Notes: generated by a model from the sequence alone, not told the origin. A DNA stretch of 64,000 bases from an uncultured Rubripirellula sp. (GCA_938075415.1 CALJHC010000021.1:100219-164218); one strand, 5' to 3'; counted from the stretch's first letter, positions 20,007 through 30,267 are shown. A program made the numbers and translations.

Positions 20007-20940
20007 GCTTTTTAGGGGAATGGGAGCTAATAAAATAAGAGGATTCAGTCCAAGCGACCGATCCGTTCCCCCGATGGTAGACCGACTGAGGCGAATTGCC
20101 AACGAGCGAACAACTTGGCAATTCACGAAAGATCATTGAAAAACGGTAATTTTCCCCGCACAAACGGACCAGCCCGCGTTCTCCCCCGCAGGAAAAAATC
20201 GCTCGGTGCGAATTTCTCGGCCCTGATTGCTGAGGATCTAAAACTCGATGGTCACTTTAAAACGAAGCAAGCCCAACCCGTCGCCTGCTCTTGGCGGTGT
20301 ATTGAGAATGCCGATGATAAGGCTCGCCTCGACGCGGACGCCACGCAACGGCACGAGGATTGATGAGCCATAAATCAGTGATCATTCCCCCAATCACTTC
20401 TCTTGCTTCCCACTAACCCAACTCTGCAAAAATCTTGATGCAGCCAACGTTGGCGATCATCTCATTTGCCCTATCTACCATCTGAATTCGGGATTCGTAA
20501 TCTAAATGAAAGGACTACGACCCTCAATTCATTGAACACCAAGGTGCGAATCGATTACAAAACTGTTGATCGATCAATCATCTCTGCATTCGACAGCTTC
20601 TTTTCACCACAATGATTTCACTGACACAATCTATTCAAAGGCTTGCCAAAGCAAGAAATCCAAAACGATTTCCTATCTGAGACTCCCACGACCCAAGTAC
20701 AAGGAAAGGGAAACCTAGTGGATGGTCCCGAAAGACGAGGTTGACGGATAAAATTATTCAATTAGACAACTTCATTTGACATACCCCAGAGTACGCTCCG
20801 AGTATATCACCGTAACACTTGCCCCGGGGTCTCGTTGTATCGATGGATTCAGTGCACTAGTTTAGGCATGGCAATCATGGTTGTGATCAACACCAATCGC
20901 TTACAAACCAGTCCGTTCCCTTCAAATCAATAAACCTAGA
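20007..20940. other. Divergent gap between hisE and hisH, 0.93 kb
   Basis: No gene is supported. A TTGACA-like hexamer near 20776 and a TATATC near 20803 are too far apart to form a standard promoter. No his leader peptide, T-box or riboswitch pattern was recognised. Confidence 0.45.
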
Positions 20941-21549
20941 ATGATTACGATTGTCGACTACCAGATGGGGAATCTACGCAGTGTTCAGAAGGCGATCGAG
21001 CGGGTCGGTGGAAAAGCAAAAATAAGTTCAGACCCAAACGAAATTTCTGACGCAGAGAAGTTGATCCTTCCGGGAGTGGGTGCTTTTGGTGATGCGATGT
21101 CGGAAATTCGTCGTCGTGATCTCGCAAACCCCATTCGCGACTTCGTTTCAGCAGGCCGCCCCTTCTTGGGAATTTGCCTGGGGCTTCAGTTACTTTTTGA
21201 ACGCGGATTTGAAAACGGTGAACATGAGGGCTTGGGAATTCTTGGCGGCGATGTTGTTCGCTTTGACCTTCCGAGTTCCTACAAGGTACCGCACATGGGA
21301 TGGAATACGGTAGAGAAATGCACCGAGGCACCCATTCTCAAAGACATGGCCATCGACAGCCACTTTTACTTTGTGCATTCTTACTACGTCCGTCCAACTG
21401 ACCCATCCATCGTTGCGTTGAACTGCAATTATGACTTCGACTTTTGTGCAATGGTTTGGCGTGACAATCTTTACGCCACTCAGTTTCATCCCGAGAAGAG
21501 TCAGTCGAACGGCTTGCAACTTCTCGAGCACTTCCGACACCTGACCTAG
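20941..21549 (+). CDS. hisH: Imidazole glycerol phosphate synthase glutamine amidotransferase subunit HisH
   Basis: Class I glutaminase that supplies ammonia to HisF for imidazole-glycerol phosphate and AICAR formation. The product is 202 residues, the normal length. The start MITIVDYQMGNLRSVQKAIERVG is typical. The nucleophile is Cys79 in GICLGLQLLFE, and the rest of the triad is His183 and Glu185 in ATQFHPEKSQ. The PGVGAFGDAM oxyanion strand is also present. hisF is not next to it; the next gene encodes a CAP-domain protein. A strong hairpin pair follows the stop, so hisH is probably transcribed alone. Confidence 0.96.
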   Translation: MITIVDYQMGNLRSVQKAIERVGGKAKISSDPNEISDAEKLILPGVGAFGDAMSEIRRRDLANPIRDFVSAGRPFLGICLGLQLLFERGFENGEHEGLGILGGDVVRFDLPSSYKVPHMGWNTVEKCTEAPILKDMAIDSHFYFVHSYYVRPTDPSIVALNCNYDFDFCAMVWRDNLYATQFHPEKSQSNGLQLLEHFRHLT

Positions 21550-21558
21550 GCTAACTGT

Positions 21559-21641
21559 CTTTGTCTCAGTGGCCATGCGATAGACAAAGGTAAGGTTACC
21601 GTTTTAGTGGGACATTTTAGACCACTAAACGCTTTTAATTT
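21559..21641 (+). terminator. Double hairpin, likely terminator of hisH
   Basis: Two inverted repeats follow the stop codon: ctttgtct / agacaaag (21559-21566 and 21582-21589) and cgttttagtgg / ccactaaacg (21600-21610 and 21622-21631, one bulged T). The second is followed by cttttaattt, a moderate T-rich tail. Confidence 0.55.
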
Positions 21642-21964
21642 GTTTCTATCCCAAGCATCAAAATAACGTCGCAGGATTTCCCGCCAACGCACGCTTTTAG
21701 CTGTTGGAGTGTCGACGCAACGCTCCGGAAAGACCGGGATGTCTTGAGAATTCTCGTAGGATTCTGGCTTATTTCTGGAACCGTAAGTCAAGAATTACAC
21801 CACTAGAGTCACCACTCCCCCTTGGGGGGCCCTTTTCTTGATCAGAAAACGGTCGATGATATGGGTCAAGTTTGAGCCATCGTGAACGCACGGTGTCCCA
21901 CTCGTGTTGAATGTCACGCTTCACTTCCAACTTCACTCAAGATCCAGTAGAGGTTCCGTAGGTC
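21642..21964. other. Intergenic gap after hisH
   Basis: About 320 bp after the hisH terminator with no supported gene. A GC-rich stretch cccccttggggggcc near 21818-21832 can fold on itself. Confidence 0.45.
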
Positions 21965-22444
21965 ATGAAACGGTTCATGCTTCTCGCACTCTTAATTTGG
22001 TCAGCTCAGCCGCTAGATCATCTGTTCGGTAGTTACGTGGATGAGACTTCCTTTCTTGTCTCTTTGGAGAGCTCTCGCTTTGTTGGACCTCACCCCGAAA
22101 TGGGACGTTGTGAAGAATGCGGCAAGTTTCATGCAAAAGGAATTACAAGTGCATTGGCGCTACTCAACGCTCAACGCCAGAGAGCCGGCGTTACCCCATT
22201 GGAACACGACGCAGAACTCGAGCAAGTTGCAAGGAAGCGACTAATGTTGATGGTCGAAAGTGGTGAAAGAGGACATCCGCCGGGCTCGTTTGCACCAGGC
22301 AAATACGAGGGTGTTGGATGGGTTGCTGGACATTCACCATCGCGTGTTCTGGCTTGTTACTCATCCGACCCAAGAATGCGAAAAGCCGGTGCAGTGATGC
22401 TTCATGTCAGGAACGAAGTCTATTTCGTTGTTGTCTATCGTTAA
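21965..22444 (+). CDS. Secreted CAP-domain (SCP/PR-1-like) protein
   Basis: A 159-residue exported protein. The first 18 residues (MKRFMLLALLIWSAQP) look like a signal peptide. The CAP domain runs from about 60 to the end: ALALLNAQRQRAGVTPLEHDAELEQVARKR fits the N-terminal helix with the conserved N..R...G..PL pattern, and the protein ends with the beta-strands GAVMLHVRNEVYFVVVYR. The HPPGSF near residue 103 and EGVGWV near 117 take the place of the usual H and GEN.A motifs, so the classic histidine/glutamate pocket is only partly kept. A CEECGKFH pair of cysteines near residues 56-59 may bind metal or form a disulfide. Its role is unknown. Confidence 0.78.
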   Translation: MKRFMLLALLIWSAQPLDHLFGSYVDETSFLVSLESSRFVGPHPEMGRCEECGKFHAKGITSALALLNAQRQRAGVTPLEHDAELEQVARKRLMLMVESGERGHPPGSFAPGKYEGVGWVAGHSPSRVLACYSSDPRMRKAGAVMLHVRNEVYFVVVYR

Positions 22445-22529
22445 TTGATCAGCTTGGATCGGGTTGTCGAGGAAAGACTCACACGAGTGACCACTGCGTG
22501 ATTCGGTTCATTGCTCGCAAATCTTCGGC

Positions 22530-23549
22530 TCATTCCTCGCAAAGCAATCTCAGTTTTTCTGAAGCTGCTCCTGAGTCGATGGCATCACTTGCCAAGCCAA
22601 CTCCCTCTCGCAAAGTCCCCGCTTTGTCAATCAGAAGCAGGGTTGCAGCAACGCCCGCCAAGACGGAATCTCGGCAGGGCCCCGGTTCACCAGCGAAAAT
22701 CCGCTGAATGATCTCGGCACTTTCCTGCGGATCCTGTGCAGCCAACGCTTCCTTACCGGCTGGCAGCAATCCAAAGTCCTCCACCGTCCATTCCATTGAG
22801 AGAGTCTGTGAGTCACTCACCTCAATCACAGACGTAACACCATCTAATGAAACTTCATCTTGTCCATCTTGCGCGTGAATCACGAATGACCGTGTGGTGC
22901 CAAGCTCATGCAACGCTTCGGCAACTTTTCGCTGCGCGTCCGCTGTCGACGCACCGAGCAGTTGGTGCGTCGCTCCGGCGGGGTTGCAGAGTGGGCCCAA
23001 CAAATTGAACAGCGTTTTCACTCCAAGTTTTCGCCGAACACCTCCAACATGACGCATCGCTGGGTGAAGCTTGGCAGCAAAACAGAAGCAGATGCCGATT
23101 TCATCCAATCGTCGAGCTACCGCATCGGCTTCGGATTCGATTTTCACACCCAATACTTCGAGAACGTCAGCTGATCCTGTTAAGCTTGATGCCTTGCGAT
23201 TACCGTGTTTTGCCACAGCCACTCCGCACGCTGACGCAACAATTGCTATCGCTGTGCTGATATTAAAAGTTCCACTTCCGCTACCCCCAGTGCCACAAGT
23301 ATCCAACAAGAGATCATGGTGGTGCGGAAGGCATGTCATATGGCGACGCATTGCCCTTGCTGCACCCACTAACTCGCTGACGGCCTCGCCCTTCTCTCGC
23401 AAAGCAAGTAATAACTGGGCGATCTGATCATCTCCGGCTGCTCCTTGCAACATCGAGTCAATTAAATCGCTGGTTTGGTCCGAGCTCAAATCCAATCCCG
23501 AGGTGACTTGCTTGATCGCACTGTCGAATTTTTGACTCGCCGAAGACAT
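22530..23549 (-). CDS. trpD: Anthranilate phosphoribosyltransferase TrpD
   Basis: Transfers phosphoribose from PRPP to anthranilate in tryptophan synthesis. The frame opens with a GTG at 23573, but the ATG at 23549 has a GAAAGG Shine-Dalgarno-like sequence about 7 nt upstream and gives 339 residues, the usual length. PRPP- and Mg-binding motifs are plain: DTCGTGGSGSGTFNIST, KHGNRKASSLTGSADVLEVLG, FCFAAKLHPAMRHVGGVRRKLGVKTLFNLLGPLCNPA, and the C-terminal domain NAQ-like ETLSM region. It stands alone, with the neighbouring nucleoside hydrolase gene divergent and no other trp gene in the window. Confidence 0.96.
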   Translation of the reverse strand: MSSASQKFDSAIKQVTSGLDLSSDQTSDLIDSMLQGAAGDDQIAQLLLALREKGEAVSELVGAARAMRRHMTCLPHHHDLLLDTCGTGGSGSGTFNISTAIAIVASACGVAVAKHGNRKASSLTGSADVLEVLGVKIESEADAVARRLDEIGICFCFAAKLHPAMRHVGGVRRKLGVKTLFNLLGPLCNPAGATHQLLGASTADAQRKVAEALHELGTTRSFVIHAQDGQDEVSLDGVTSVIEVSDSQTLSMEWTVEDFGLLPAGKEALAAQDPQESAEIIQRIFAGEPGPCRDSVLAGVAATLLLIDKAGTLREGVGLASDAIDSGAASEKLRLLCEE

Positions 23550-23731
23550 AGAGAACCTTTCCATTATTATCACGAGATGAGAGCTGAAGAATCACCAGAG
23601 GGGTAATCTCTAACGGATATCCAATGCATCACGCGTTGGTGATGACTGCATCAAAGACTGTAGCAAGGACAGAACCACTTCCGCAACAAATCAGTCTCGT
23701 TTCGATCCCGGCCGCGGCATAGAATCTCAGA

Positions 23732-24673
23732 ATGAGCAGAAAAATCATCATTGACTGTGATCCCGGAATCGATGACGCGGTCGCATTATGCATGGCTTTA
23801 TTTGACCCAAGATTGGATGTTCTCGCAATTACCGGAGTTGCTGGAACGGTCGACGCTGGCCAAGTGACCAATAACATCACGGCAATTGTCAGCATGCTTG
23901 ATCCGCCGAGGTACCCAAGAATTGGCAAGGCCACGCCGGGCCAAGACGCGCCGGTGCTGGATGATCAGGAATTACACGGTCGTGATGGACTAGGGGGCTG
24001 CAATTTTGAGCCATCAGGTCGCCAGCATCAGTCCCCGAGTGAAAAAGTCATCAGTGACTTAGTTCAACAAAACCCCAACGAAATCACGATCCTCTGCCTA
24101 GGACCCCTGACCAATCTTGCAAGATTGGTTCGGCTCGAACCGAATATTATCCCGCTCGTTAATCATTTGGTGATTAGTGGTGGATCGGTCTCACAGAGCG
24201 GCAACGCAACCGCTGTCGCAGAACGCAACATGCATTTTGACCCCCAAAGCGCTCGCTCTGTTTTCGACTCAGCAACAACAAAAAGCGTGGTGCCACTTGA
24301 TGTAACGGATGAAGTCCGATTTGGTGTCGAATTACTGGAACAACTACCCAGTCCCGCGACGCATGTTGGTGCACTACTACGGCGAATTCTTCCTCACGCA
24401 TTTCGAGCAGCTCATCAACAACTTGGCCAAGAACTCATTCCACTCTATGACCCCGTTGCGTTGATCAGCGTCGTAGAACCTGATCTTTTTCATTGGGAAC
24501 CCATGGCCGGGAAGGTAGAAACGCTCGGCGAACTAACACGGGGAATGACCGTCTTTGATCAACGCTTGCGAAGACAATGGCAGATGAACATGGAGGTAGC
24601 ATCAGAAGTGGATGCAGAGGAGGTGCGATCGGCGATCATTCGGAGCATTCGCTATGCCGGCCAAAAAAGTTAG
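23732..24673 (+). CDS. Inosine-uridine-type nucleoside hydrolase
   Basis: Hydrolyses the N-glycosidic bond of nucleosides for purine and pyrimidine salvage. The product is 313 residues, the family size. The Ca2+-binding aspartates lie in IIIDCDPGIDDAVALCMAL near residues 5-23. ILCLGPLTNLARLV, PLVNHLVISGGSVSQSGNATAVAERNMHFDPQSARSVFDS and the VVPLDVTDEV strand are characteristic; in RNMHFDP the usual FN (EFNI..D) is changed to NMHF. The preference for inosine, uridine or another nucleoside cannot be told. It is divergent from trpD (158 bp apart) and convergent with the SUKH-like gene. Confidence 0.92.
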   Translation: MSRKIIIDCDPGIDDAVALCMALFDPRLDVLAITGVAGTVDAGQVTNNITAIVSMLDPPRYPRIGKATPGQDAPVLDDQELHGRDGLGGCNFEPSGRQHQSPSEKVISDLVQQNPNEITILCLGPLTNLARLVRLEPNIIPLVNHLVISGGSVSQSGNATAVAERNMHFDPQSARSVFDSATTKSVVPLDVTDEVRFGVELLEQLPSPATHVGALLRRILPHAFRAAHQQLGQELIPLYDPVALISVVEPDLFHWEPMAGKVETLGELTRGMTVFDQRLRRQWQMNMEVASEVDAEEVRSAIIRSIRYAGQKS

Positions 24674-24768
24674 GTCCCTCCTTCTCCATTCATCTATCGA
24701 GAAACCAAATCTGGAACAAAATAATGCTGATCAGAGATCAAATATTATTCGTCCATTCCTTGAAGTCA

Positions 24769-26148
24769 TCAATAACCGTACCTATCGCGTAGACAACGAC
24801 GATGCGTTTCTGCCAATTCCGCTTGAGCATCCATTCCGCTAGCGTTTAATGACTCAACGAGAGCACCATAAACGGTTGCGTACTGCGACATGGGTTGGGC
24901 TCCAATATCCCAGCCAGCTGCATAAAAACATCGGTTCGCATCCATGGGTCGATCACTCGACATCATCGAGGCCCCGAGCGACATCCAATACTGCACCACC
25001 TGTCTTCGACATTCCCTCGAATCAGAATTCATCAAGGCCGTGTAATAAGCCGACTGGTCAATCAATTCCGGAGCAATTTCTTTCAATCGTGCAACTGAGA
25101 ACTTCGCGGCTACGGACTCCGTCCAATAGGAATGCAGACAAGCTGACTGATCAGTGAAAGCTGAGCATTCGGATGATTTCTGGTAAGCAGTAATCGCATC
25201 TCCGGCCTCACCTCGTTTCTCAGCATTGTACCCAACGATATCCCATGCCCACGCAAGATCGGGCGAGATTTCCGTGACGCGAAACGCGTGGCCAGCCGCG
25301 GCATCCCAACGCTGATTCTGAATCCCACCATCAGCTTCCATCAGTTGTCGCCTTGTCGCCTCAGGAAGAAAATCAACATCAAACAAACATTTCGCCAATC
25401 TGATTCGAGGCTGCGATAAATTCATTGAAGCCTCATGCTGACCCAAACCACTGAGAACCGAATCGCCAGAACCCTGCCCCATCACTGACTCAATCAGCTC
25501 CTGCGGCCAGTGCGACAAGAGCTGCTGTGATTTCAGGAACCGAATTGCGATTTCAGAGACCCCACTATTCAGCAGTGCATCCAAATCAAACTCCAACGGT
25601 GACTCTTTTGAAATAAGATCAGAAATGGCAATGCCCTTTCTTTTCGACGCCCAAGTCAATGCAGGATCATCTTCAATTTCCTCTGCTGTCGGTTGTGTTT
25701 TTGAAAGCCGGCTCGGCAGTGTCGTTAAGTGATTTGCCGAGTCTCCGAAATTCCCAATGGCAGGTACCCGTTGACAGGCGTTGAAAATCAGTGCCTCTGA
25801 AAGACTCTCACCCCACGGCAACCAATCACCACCACCGTGATACCAATGAAAGATTCGTGAAGCAAAACCGGACTCATCGACTTTGACACACAACCAATCA
25901 CCCGTGGTATTACCAATCAAGGGCAAGAAATTTGCAGGCATGAACCCAGGCCAAATAACTGTCGGCGCTGATTCCAACAACTGCCCTGGTGTTGCCGCCT
26001 GGCTAAAAACACCGATAGTTTTCAAGCGCCAAAACTCCAAATCAAACCAGTCAATTAAATCGTCCGACAAACGACAACAATATCGATCGGAGATCAAATC
26101 CGACCATTTTGGATGATGGCGTTTTGGCGTAGCATCTGTTGGAGACAA
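24769..26148 (-). CDS. SMI1/KNR4 (SUKH)-like N-terminal domain protein with helical repeat tail
   Basis: 459 residues, no signal peptide or membrane segment. An N-terminal part (about residues 40-130) reads like a SUKH-1 domain: VIWPGFMPANFLPLIGNTTGDWLCVKVDESG, then IFHWYHGGGDWLPWGESLSEALIFNA. The rest is helical, with TPR-like pairs around residues 270-330 (RWDAAAGHAFRVTEISPDLAWAWDIVGYNAEKRGEAGDAITAYQKSSEC) and near 385-455 (RECRRQVVQYWMSLGASMMSSDRPMDANRCFYAAGWDIGA). SUKH proteins are known both as eukaryotic regulators and as bacterial immunity proteins against toxins. No toxin gene is next to it; both neighbours are metabolic enzymes. The start TTG (26148) is uncertain. Both domain calls are from my reading of the sequence and not confirmed. 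Confidence 0.62.
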   Translation of the reverse strand: MSPTDATPKRHHPKWSDLISDRYCCRLSDDLIDWFDLEFWRLKTIGVFSQAATPGQLLESAPTVIWPGFMPANFLPLIGNTTGDWLCVKVDESGFASRIFHWYHGGGDWLPWGESLSEALIFNACQRVPAIGNFGDSANHLTTLPSRLSKTQPTAEEIEDDPALTWASKRKGIAISDLISKESPLEFDLDALLNSGVSEIAIRFLKSQQLLSHWPQELIESVMGQGSGDSVLSGLGQHEASMNLSQPRIRLAKCLFDVDFLPEATRRQLMEADGGIQNQRWDAAAGHAFRVTEISPDLAWAWDIVGYNAEKRGEAGDAITAYQKSSECSAFTDQSACLHSYWTESVAAKFSVARLKEIAPELIDQSAYYTALMNSDSRECRRQVVQYWMSLGASMMSSDRPMDANRCFYAAGWDIGAQPMSQYATVYGALVESLNASGMDAQAELAETHRRCLRDRYGY

Positions 26149-26863
26149 TGAATCGAGACCGGAAAAGGAGACGAGGTGTTCGGTTTAAAAACTGCGTTCT
26201 AAACATTAAAACGCTCATCATCAGTGCAGCAGCTTTTTAGGCGGCTACCGCAAAGCTTGATCTATCAGGATCACCTGACGCTAAAACCAGTCGGGATACA
26301 GATTTCAGAAAACACCGTCTTCCAAAATCATACCAGCAGCAAAACTCCGACCGTCAACACAGGAGTTTTATCCTGACTGAATCGTTCGATTGAAATCGAC
26401 CATCCTTGGCCATACTCGACGGTGATACCGCCAAAGGAATAGACCCGTTGCATCTCACGTTTTTCAGACGTGAGAACCGGGCAAGTACGGCTCCAGAAAT
26501 GACAATGTGTTACCTGACCTGTCCGCTCGGTGCTTCACCGAACAGGCATCCGGCATCCAAAATCATCAGCTAACCTCCATAAGCTATCCAAATCAATCCT
26601 GCATCGGCAAGAGGATGCATCAATCAGGAGGCGAAAAAAACAAAACCAGAGACGCTCCGGTCCCCTTTTCTAATCGCGATCGTAGCTTTCAGCAGAACAC
26701 CTAGCTTGCGTTTGAAAAAAAATCGACCTGACTACCCTTTGAGATCGCTCAAGAGTCAGGCGTTGTTCTAAAACCGGCCGATTTGCGAGGGCAGCGTGCC
26801 AATGGAGAATCATTGGCGAAGTCCTCTCGATGATTTAACACCACGCTAAACGCAAAGCGACGA
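26149..26863. other. Intergenic gap with two hairpins, 0.7 kb
   Basis: Two inverted repeats stand out: tctcacgt / acgtgaga around 26453-26475, and cctgt-tcggtg / caccga-acagg around 26518-26546. They could belong to a structured RNA but no T run or promoter follows. A 65-codon frame (26507-26704) is not supported. Confidence 0.4.
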
Positions 26864-27967
26864 CTAGACGTCGACCATTGCCCCACCCGAAGCATCACTA
26901 CGACGACAAGCATCAAGAATACGCTGTGTCTTCAGCGTTAATTCAGGGTACGAGGCATCCAGTTTGCCAGACAAGACGCAATCCGCGAAACGACGAACCA
27001 TCGTTACTTCGGCCGCGTTGGGCTCACCAGATGGATACTCAGCAACCGCTCGTCGATCACTATGACGGCCAAAATTCCAACGGCAATTATCGATATTCAA
27101 GACGTGCTGATGCTGCGTCCAACTCGCCTCCGCATCGTAAAATGGAAGCACGAAATCATCCACCGTTAAATACCCACTATCGCCAGAGATCGTTGTGGTC
27201 TGCTGGTTGACAGTTAAAAACGAACAATAAAAGGATGCCGAAACATCGCCGGGGAAAAACAACTCTGCCGAAAATTCACCCGGCACCTCACCCTCGGACT
27301 CAGTACCAGCGAGCCAAGTTAATGTTCGGGCAGACAACTTCGTTGGCATCTGCAGACCGGCAGCCCACAAGGTGAAACGAATGCAATACCAACCCAGGTC
27401 GCCCAGGCAACCGTGAGGTTCCAAAACGGCATCCGTGCGGATATTACTTTCCTGAAAAGAATCATCTCCAGAGAATGAAAAGTGCGTGGCGATGCGTCTC
27501 ATTTTACCCAAGACTTTTTCTGACTCGATCGTCTTGCAGATCTCCGCCAATCGGCGACTGTGATCAAACATGACACCATCCATGAATTGAACACCCGCAT
27601 CTGAGCAGGCATCCACCATCTCTTGAACTTCCTCCTCGTTGATCGCCGCCGGTTTCTCACACAGCACGTGCTTGCCAGCCCTTGCAGCAGCCACAACCCA
27701 CTGCTTCCGAATTCCAGTTGGCAAGGGAATGTAAACCGCGTCAACGTCATCACGACTCAATAATTCTTCGTAAGAACCGACAGCGGCTACGGTACCTCTC
27801 TGAATGACTTCCGCGGAACATTCATCAATGAATGCCTGCGCTTTATCAACCGATCGACTGGCGACGGCAGAAACTCTTCCATTTCCGCTCAGGTGAATGC
27901 CCTTCCAGTTCTTACGCCCAATCCCAGCAGTGCTAAGAAAACCCCAACGACAAACCGAATCGCTCAT
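26864..27967 (-). CDS. Gfo/Idh/MocA-family NAD(P)-dependent oxidoreductase
   Basis: 367 residues. The N-terminal Rossmann fold starts VCRWGFLSTAGIGRKNWKGIHLSGNGRVSAVASRSVDKAQAFIDE, with GxxxxxG-type cofactor binding slightly changed (STAGIG). DAVYIPLPTGIRKQWVVAAARAGKHVLCEKPAAINEEEVQEMVDA contains the EKP motif, whose lysine is catalytic in the family. The C-terminal alpha/beta part has GGVMFDHSRRLAEI-like FMDGVMFDHSRRL, and PHGCLGDLGWYCIRFTLWAAG, typical of the dehydrogenases acting on cyclic polyols or sugars. The enzymes oxidise or reduce sugars, inositols or related compounds; the substrate is not evident. It is a lone gene. Confidence 0.88.
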   Translation of the reverse strand: MSDSVCRWGFLSTAGIGRKNWKGIHLSGNGRVSAVASRSVDKAQAFIDECSAEVIQRGTVAAVGSYEELLSRDDVDAVYIPLPTGIRKQWVVAAARAGKHVLCEKPAAINEEEVQEMVDACSDAGVQFMDGVMFDHSRRLAEICKTIESEKVLGKMRRIATHFSFSGDDSFQESNIRTDAVLEPHGCLGDLGWYCIRFTLWAAGLQMPTKLSARTLTWLAGTESEGEVPGEFSAELFFPGDVSASFYCSFLTVNQQTTTISGDSGYLTVDDFVLPFYDAEASWTQHQHVLNIDNCRWNFGRHSDRRAVAEYPSGEPNAAEVTMVRRFADCVLSGKLDASYPELTLKTQRILDACRRSDASGGAMVDV

Positions 27968-28854
27968 CTCATTTGCTCAATCAATGCGAATACTTCGATA
28001 GTAAAAACATGAATCATAGCGTATCGATGCTCGGTTCAGACGGTAAGTCCATGCGTTTCAGACAGACACGCATTATCGGTCGGATCTCATGGACCCTGAA
28101 AAAAAACAGAGATACCACGGTGTCCTCTGAAAAAGGATCGAAACCCGCTCGGTCTTTCAAACCCATACGAATCAGCCCTCAACTGGCAACAAGCCAACGC
28201 CAACGAGCGGCCAAGAGAAAAAGGGATTGAGTGAAGATGGTTTTTGTATTGGGAAAATCAATCTACCCTCAAACAAATCAGCCTGAATTACATCACCTTC
28301 CAACCAATCACCCACTCAACCAGCGGAAGGTTGACTGCATGTCGATTTGAATATTTTCAGCCACCCAGAGCAGCATCGCAGGGCTTGGTGAAACCCATCA
28401 GCACGGAAACCGTGCCGGTTTTGACGCTAATAGCGGTTGTCTCACTATGGTTCGACAATTTCAATCAAAGCCGCTTTCAGTCCCCCCGGATAGGGAATCC
28501 CTCGGGTTAAGATTTCAGGATCGTTTCGTTTGTCTGATAGTTTGAAGTGAGCCGAAACGAAGAAATTCGGACCACCACCCTGCAGCCAGTCAGGAAGCCT
28601 GTTCACAAAGCGATTTTTCATGGATCGGTAATGTCTTCCCAAGATCGCAGCGAAGACTGGCATCTCCGACAAACGAGGACGAAAAGAATCACCGAAAATC
28701 GAGAGACCATTTATCAAGAATCAACGTAACGACTGTCCGTTGTGATCAGTTTGACCTGAACCTTGGCAAGCGTTCAGAGGTTTGCTTCATCGCGAATCAT
28801 CAACGCTAAAACGAATAAAGAATCCGTATTTCGACTAACGAAGTTTGATAACCA
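27968..28854. other. Intergenic gap before UDP-glucose dehydrogenase, 0.9 kb
   Basis: No supported gene. A minus-strand open frame of 90 codons (28445-28717) has no distinctive features. The promoter of the dehydrogenase gene should be near the right end. Confidence 0.45.
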
Positions 28855-30267
28855 ATGAAGATTTGCTGTATCGGCGCCGGCTACGTGGGTGGTCCAACGA
28901 TGGCCATGATTGCGAAGCAATGCCCGGATATCCCTGTTCACGTCGTGGATCTGAATCAAGCCAGAATTGATGCTTGGAACTCGGAAGAGCTTCCGATCTA
29001 TGAACCGGGTCTTCACGAAGTGGTGAAGGAAGCTCGCGGTCGCAACCTGACATTCTCAACACAGGTGGATGCGGCAATCGAAGATTCAGACATGGTCTTT
29101 ATCTCTGTAAATACCCCCACCAAAACCTATGGAATTGGTGCCGGTCGCGCTGCGAATCTTGAATTTGTTGAGAAATGCGCTCGTCAAATCGCGAGAAGCT
29201 CGTCCGGTCACAAAATTGTGGTCGAGAAATCCACGCTACCCGTACGAACCGCTCAAGCGGTGAAGCGAATTCTCAGCAGCGAGGCAAAGGACCTCACTTT
29301 TGACGTCCTCAGCAATCCAGAATTCCTGGCTGAAGGAACGGCAATCGACGACCTGCTCGATCCAGATCGCGTGCTAATCGGTGGTGAATCCCAGAGGGCG
29401 ATCGATGCCTTGAGTGAGATCTACGCCAGGTGGATTCCTCGCGAACGCATCCTCACCACCAACTTATGGAGCAGTGAGCTTTCGAAACTCACTGCCAATG
29501 CTTTTCTGGCACAACGTGTTTCCTCGATCAATGCAATCTCTGCCCTGTGCGAAGCCACGGGAGCGGATGTGGATGAGGTTGCTCGAGCAATCGGAACCGA
29601 TTCGCGTATCGGACCTAAGTTCCTGAAGTCTTCGATTGGATTTGGTGGCAGTTGTTTCCAAAAAGACATCCTCAACCTCGTCTACCTTTGCGAGCACTTT
29701 GGACTTCCCGAAGTCGCTGCCTATTGGGAACAGGTGGTCACGATGAACGACCATCAGAAACAGCGGTTCTCAGAACGAATTGTGAAAACAATGTTCAACA
29801 CAGTCTCCGACAAAAAAATCGGAGTGTGGGGGTTCGCATTCAAAAAAGATACCAACGATACTCGCGAATCTGCTGCAATCTATATCTGCCGAGACCTACT
29901 TCGCGAACGCGCCAGGTTAACCATCTACGACCCTCGTGTATCAGAAAAACAGATTCGCTCGGACTTAACATACGCTTGCACTGATGCAAACGGTCAGATC
30001 AGCGCATCAGATCAAGAAATGATTGCAAACAACGTAACGATCGCCCGAGATGGCTATGAAGCAACGTCTGAGGCTCATGCAATTGCTGTTCTTACGGAAT
30101 GGAATGAATTCAAGGAACTCGATTTCGAGCGAGTCTATCAATCGATGCTGCGTCCCGCTTTTCTGTTCGATGGTCGAAACCTGCTAGATCACGACCGCCT
30201 AGAATCCATCGGATTCGAAGTTCATGCGATTGGCAAAAGCTCTCAGCGAAGGCGTGCGGAGGACTAG
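28855..30267 (+). CDS. UDP-glucose 6-dehydrogenase
   Basis: Oxidises UDP-glucose twice with NAD+ to UDP-glucuronate, a precursor for surface polysaccharides. The 470 residues open with the Rossmann motif [43 protein letters not shown] is the UDP-sugar site, Lys211 lies in [11 protein letters not shown], and the catalytic Cys267 in [18 protein letters not shown]. The form is close to eukaryotic UDP-glucose dehydrogenases (long, with the [13 protein letters not shown] motif and the VNTPTKTYG segment) rather than the shorter bacterial Ugd/TuaD type. I infer this from sequence memory only. It is the first of a run of plus-strand genes, and is not in an obvious polysaccharide cluster here. Confidence 0.94.
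   Translation: MKICCIGAGYVGGPTMAMIAKQCPDIPVHVVDLNQARIDAWNSEELPIYEPGLHEVVKEARGRNLTFSTQVDAAIEDSDMVFISVNTPTKTYGIGAGRAANLEFVEKCARQIARSSSGHKIVVEKSTLPVRTAQAVKRILSSEAKDLTFDVLSNPEFLAEGTAIDDLLDPDRVLIGGESQRAIDALSEIYARWIPRERILTTNLWSSELSKLTANAFLAQRVSSINAISALCEATGADVDEVARAIGTDSRIGPKFLKSSIGFGGSCFQKDILNLVYLCEHFGLPEVAAYWEQVVTMNDHQKQRFSERIVKTMFNTVSDKKIGVWGFAFKKDTNDTRESAAIYICRDLLRERARLTIYDPRVSEKQIRSDLTYACTDANGQISASDQEMIANNVTIARDGYEATSEAHAIAVLTEWNEFKELDFERVYQSMLRPAFLFDGRNLLDHDRLESIGFEVHAIGKSSQRRRAED

Noticed and set aside
20776..20808. A sigma-70-type promoter upstream of hisH
   Set aside because: A TTGACA is present, but the nearest -10-like hexamer is about 21 bp away, outside the normal spacing.
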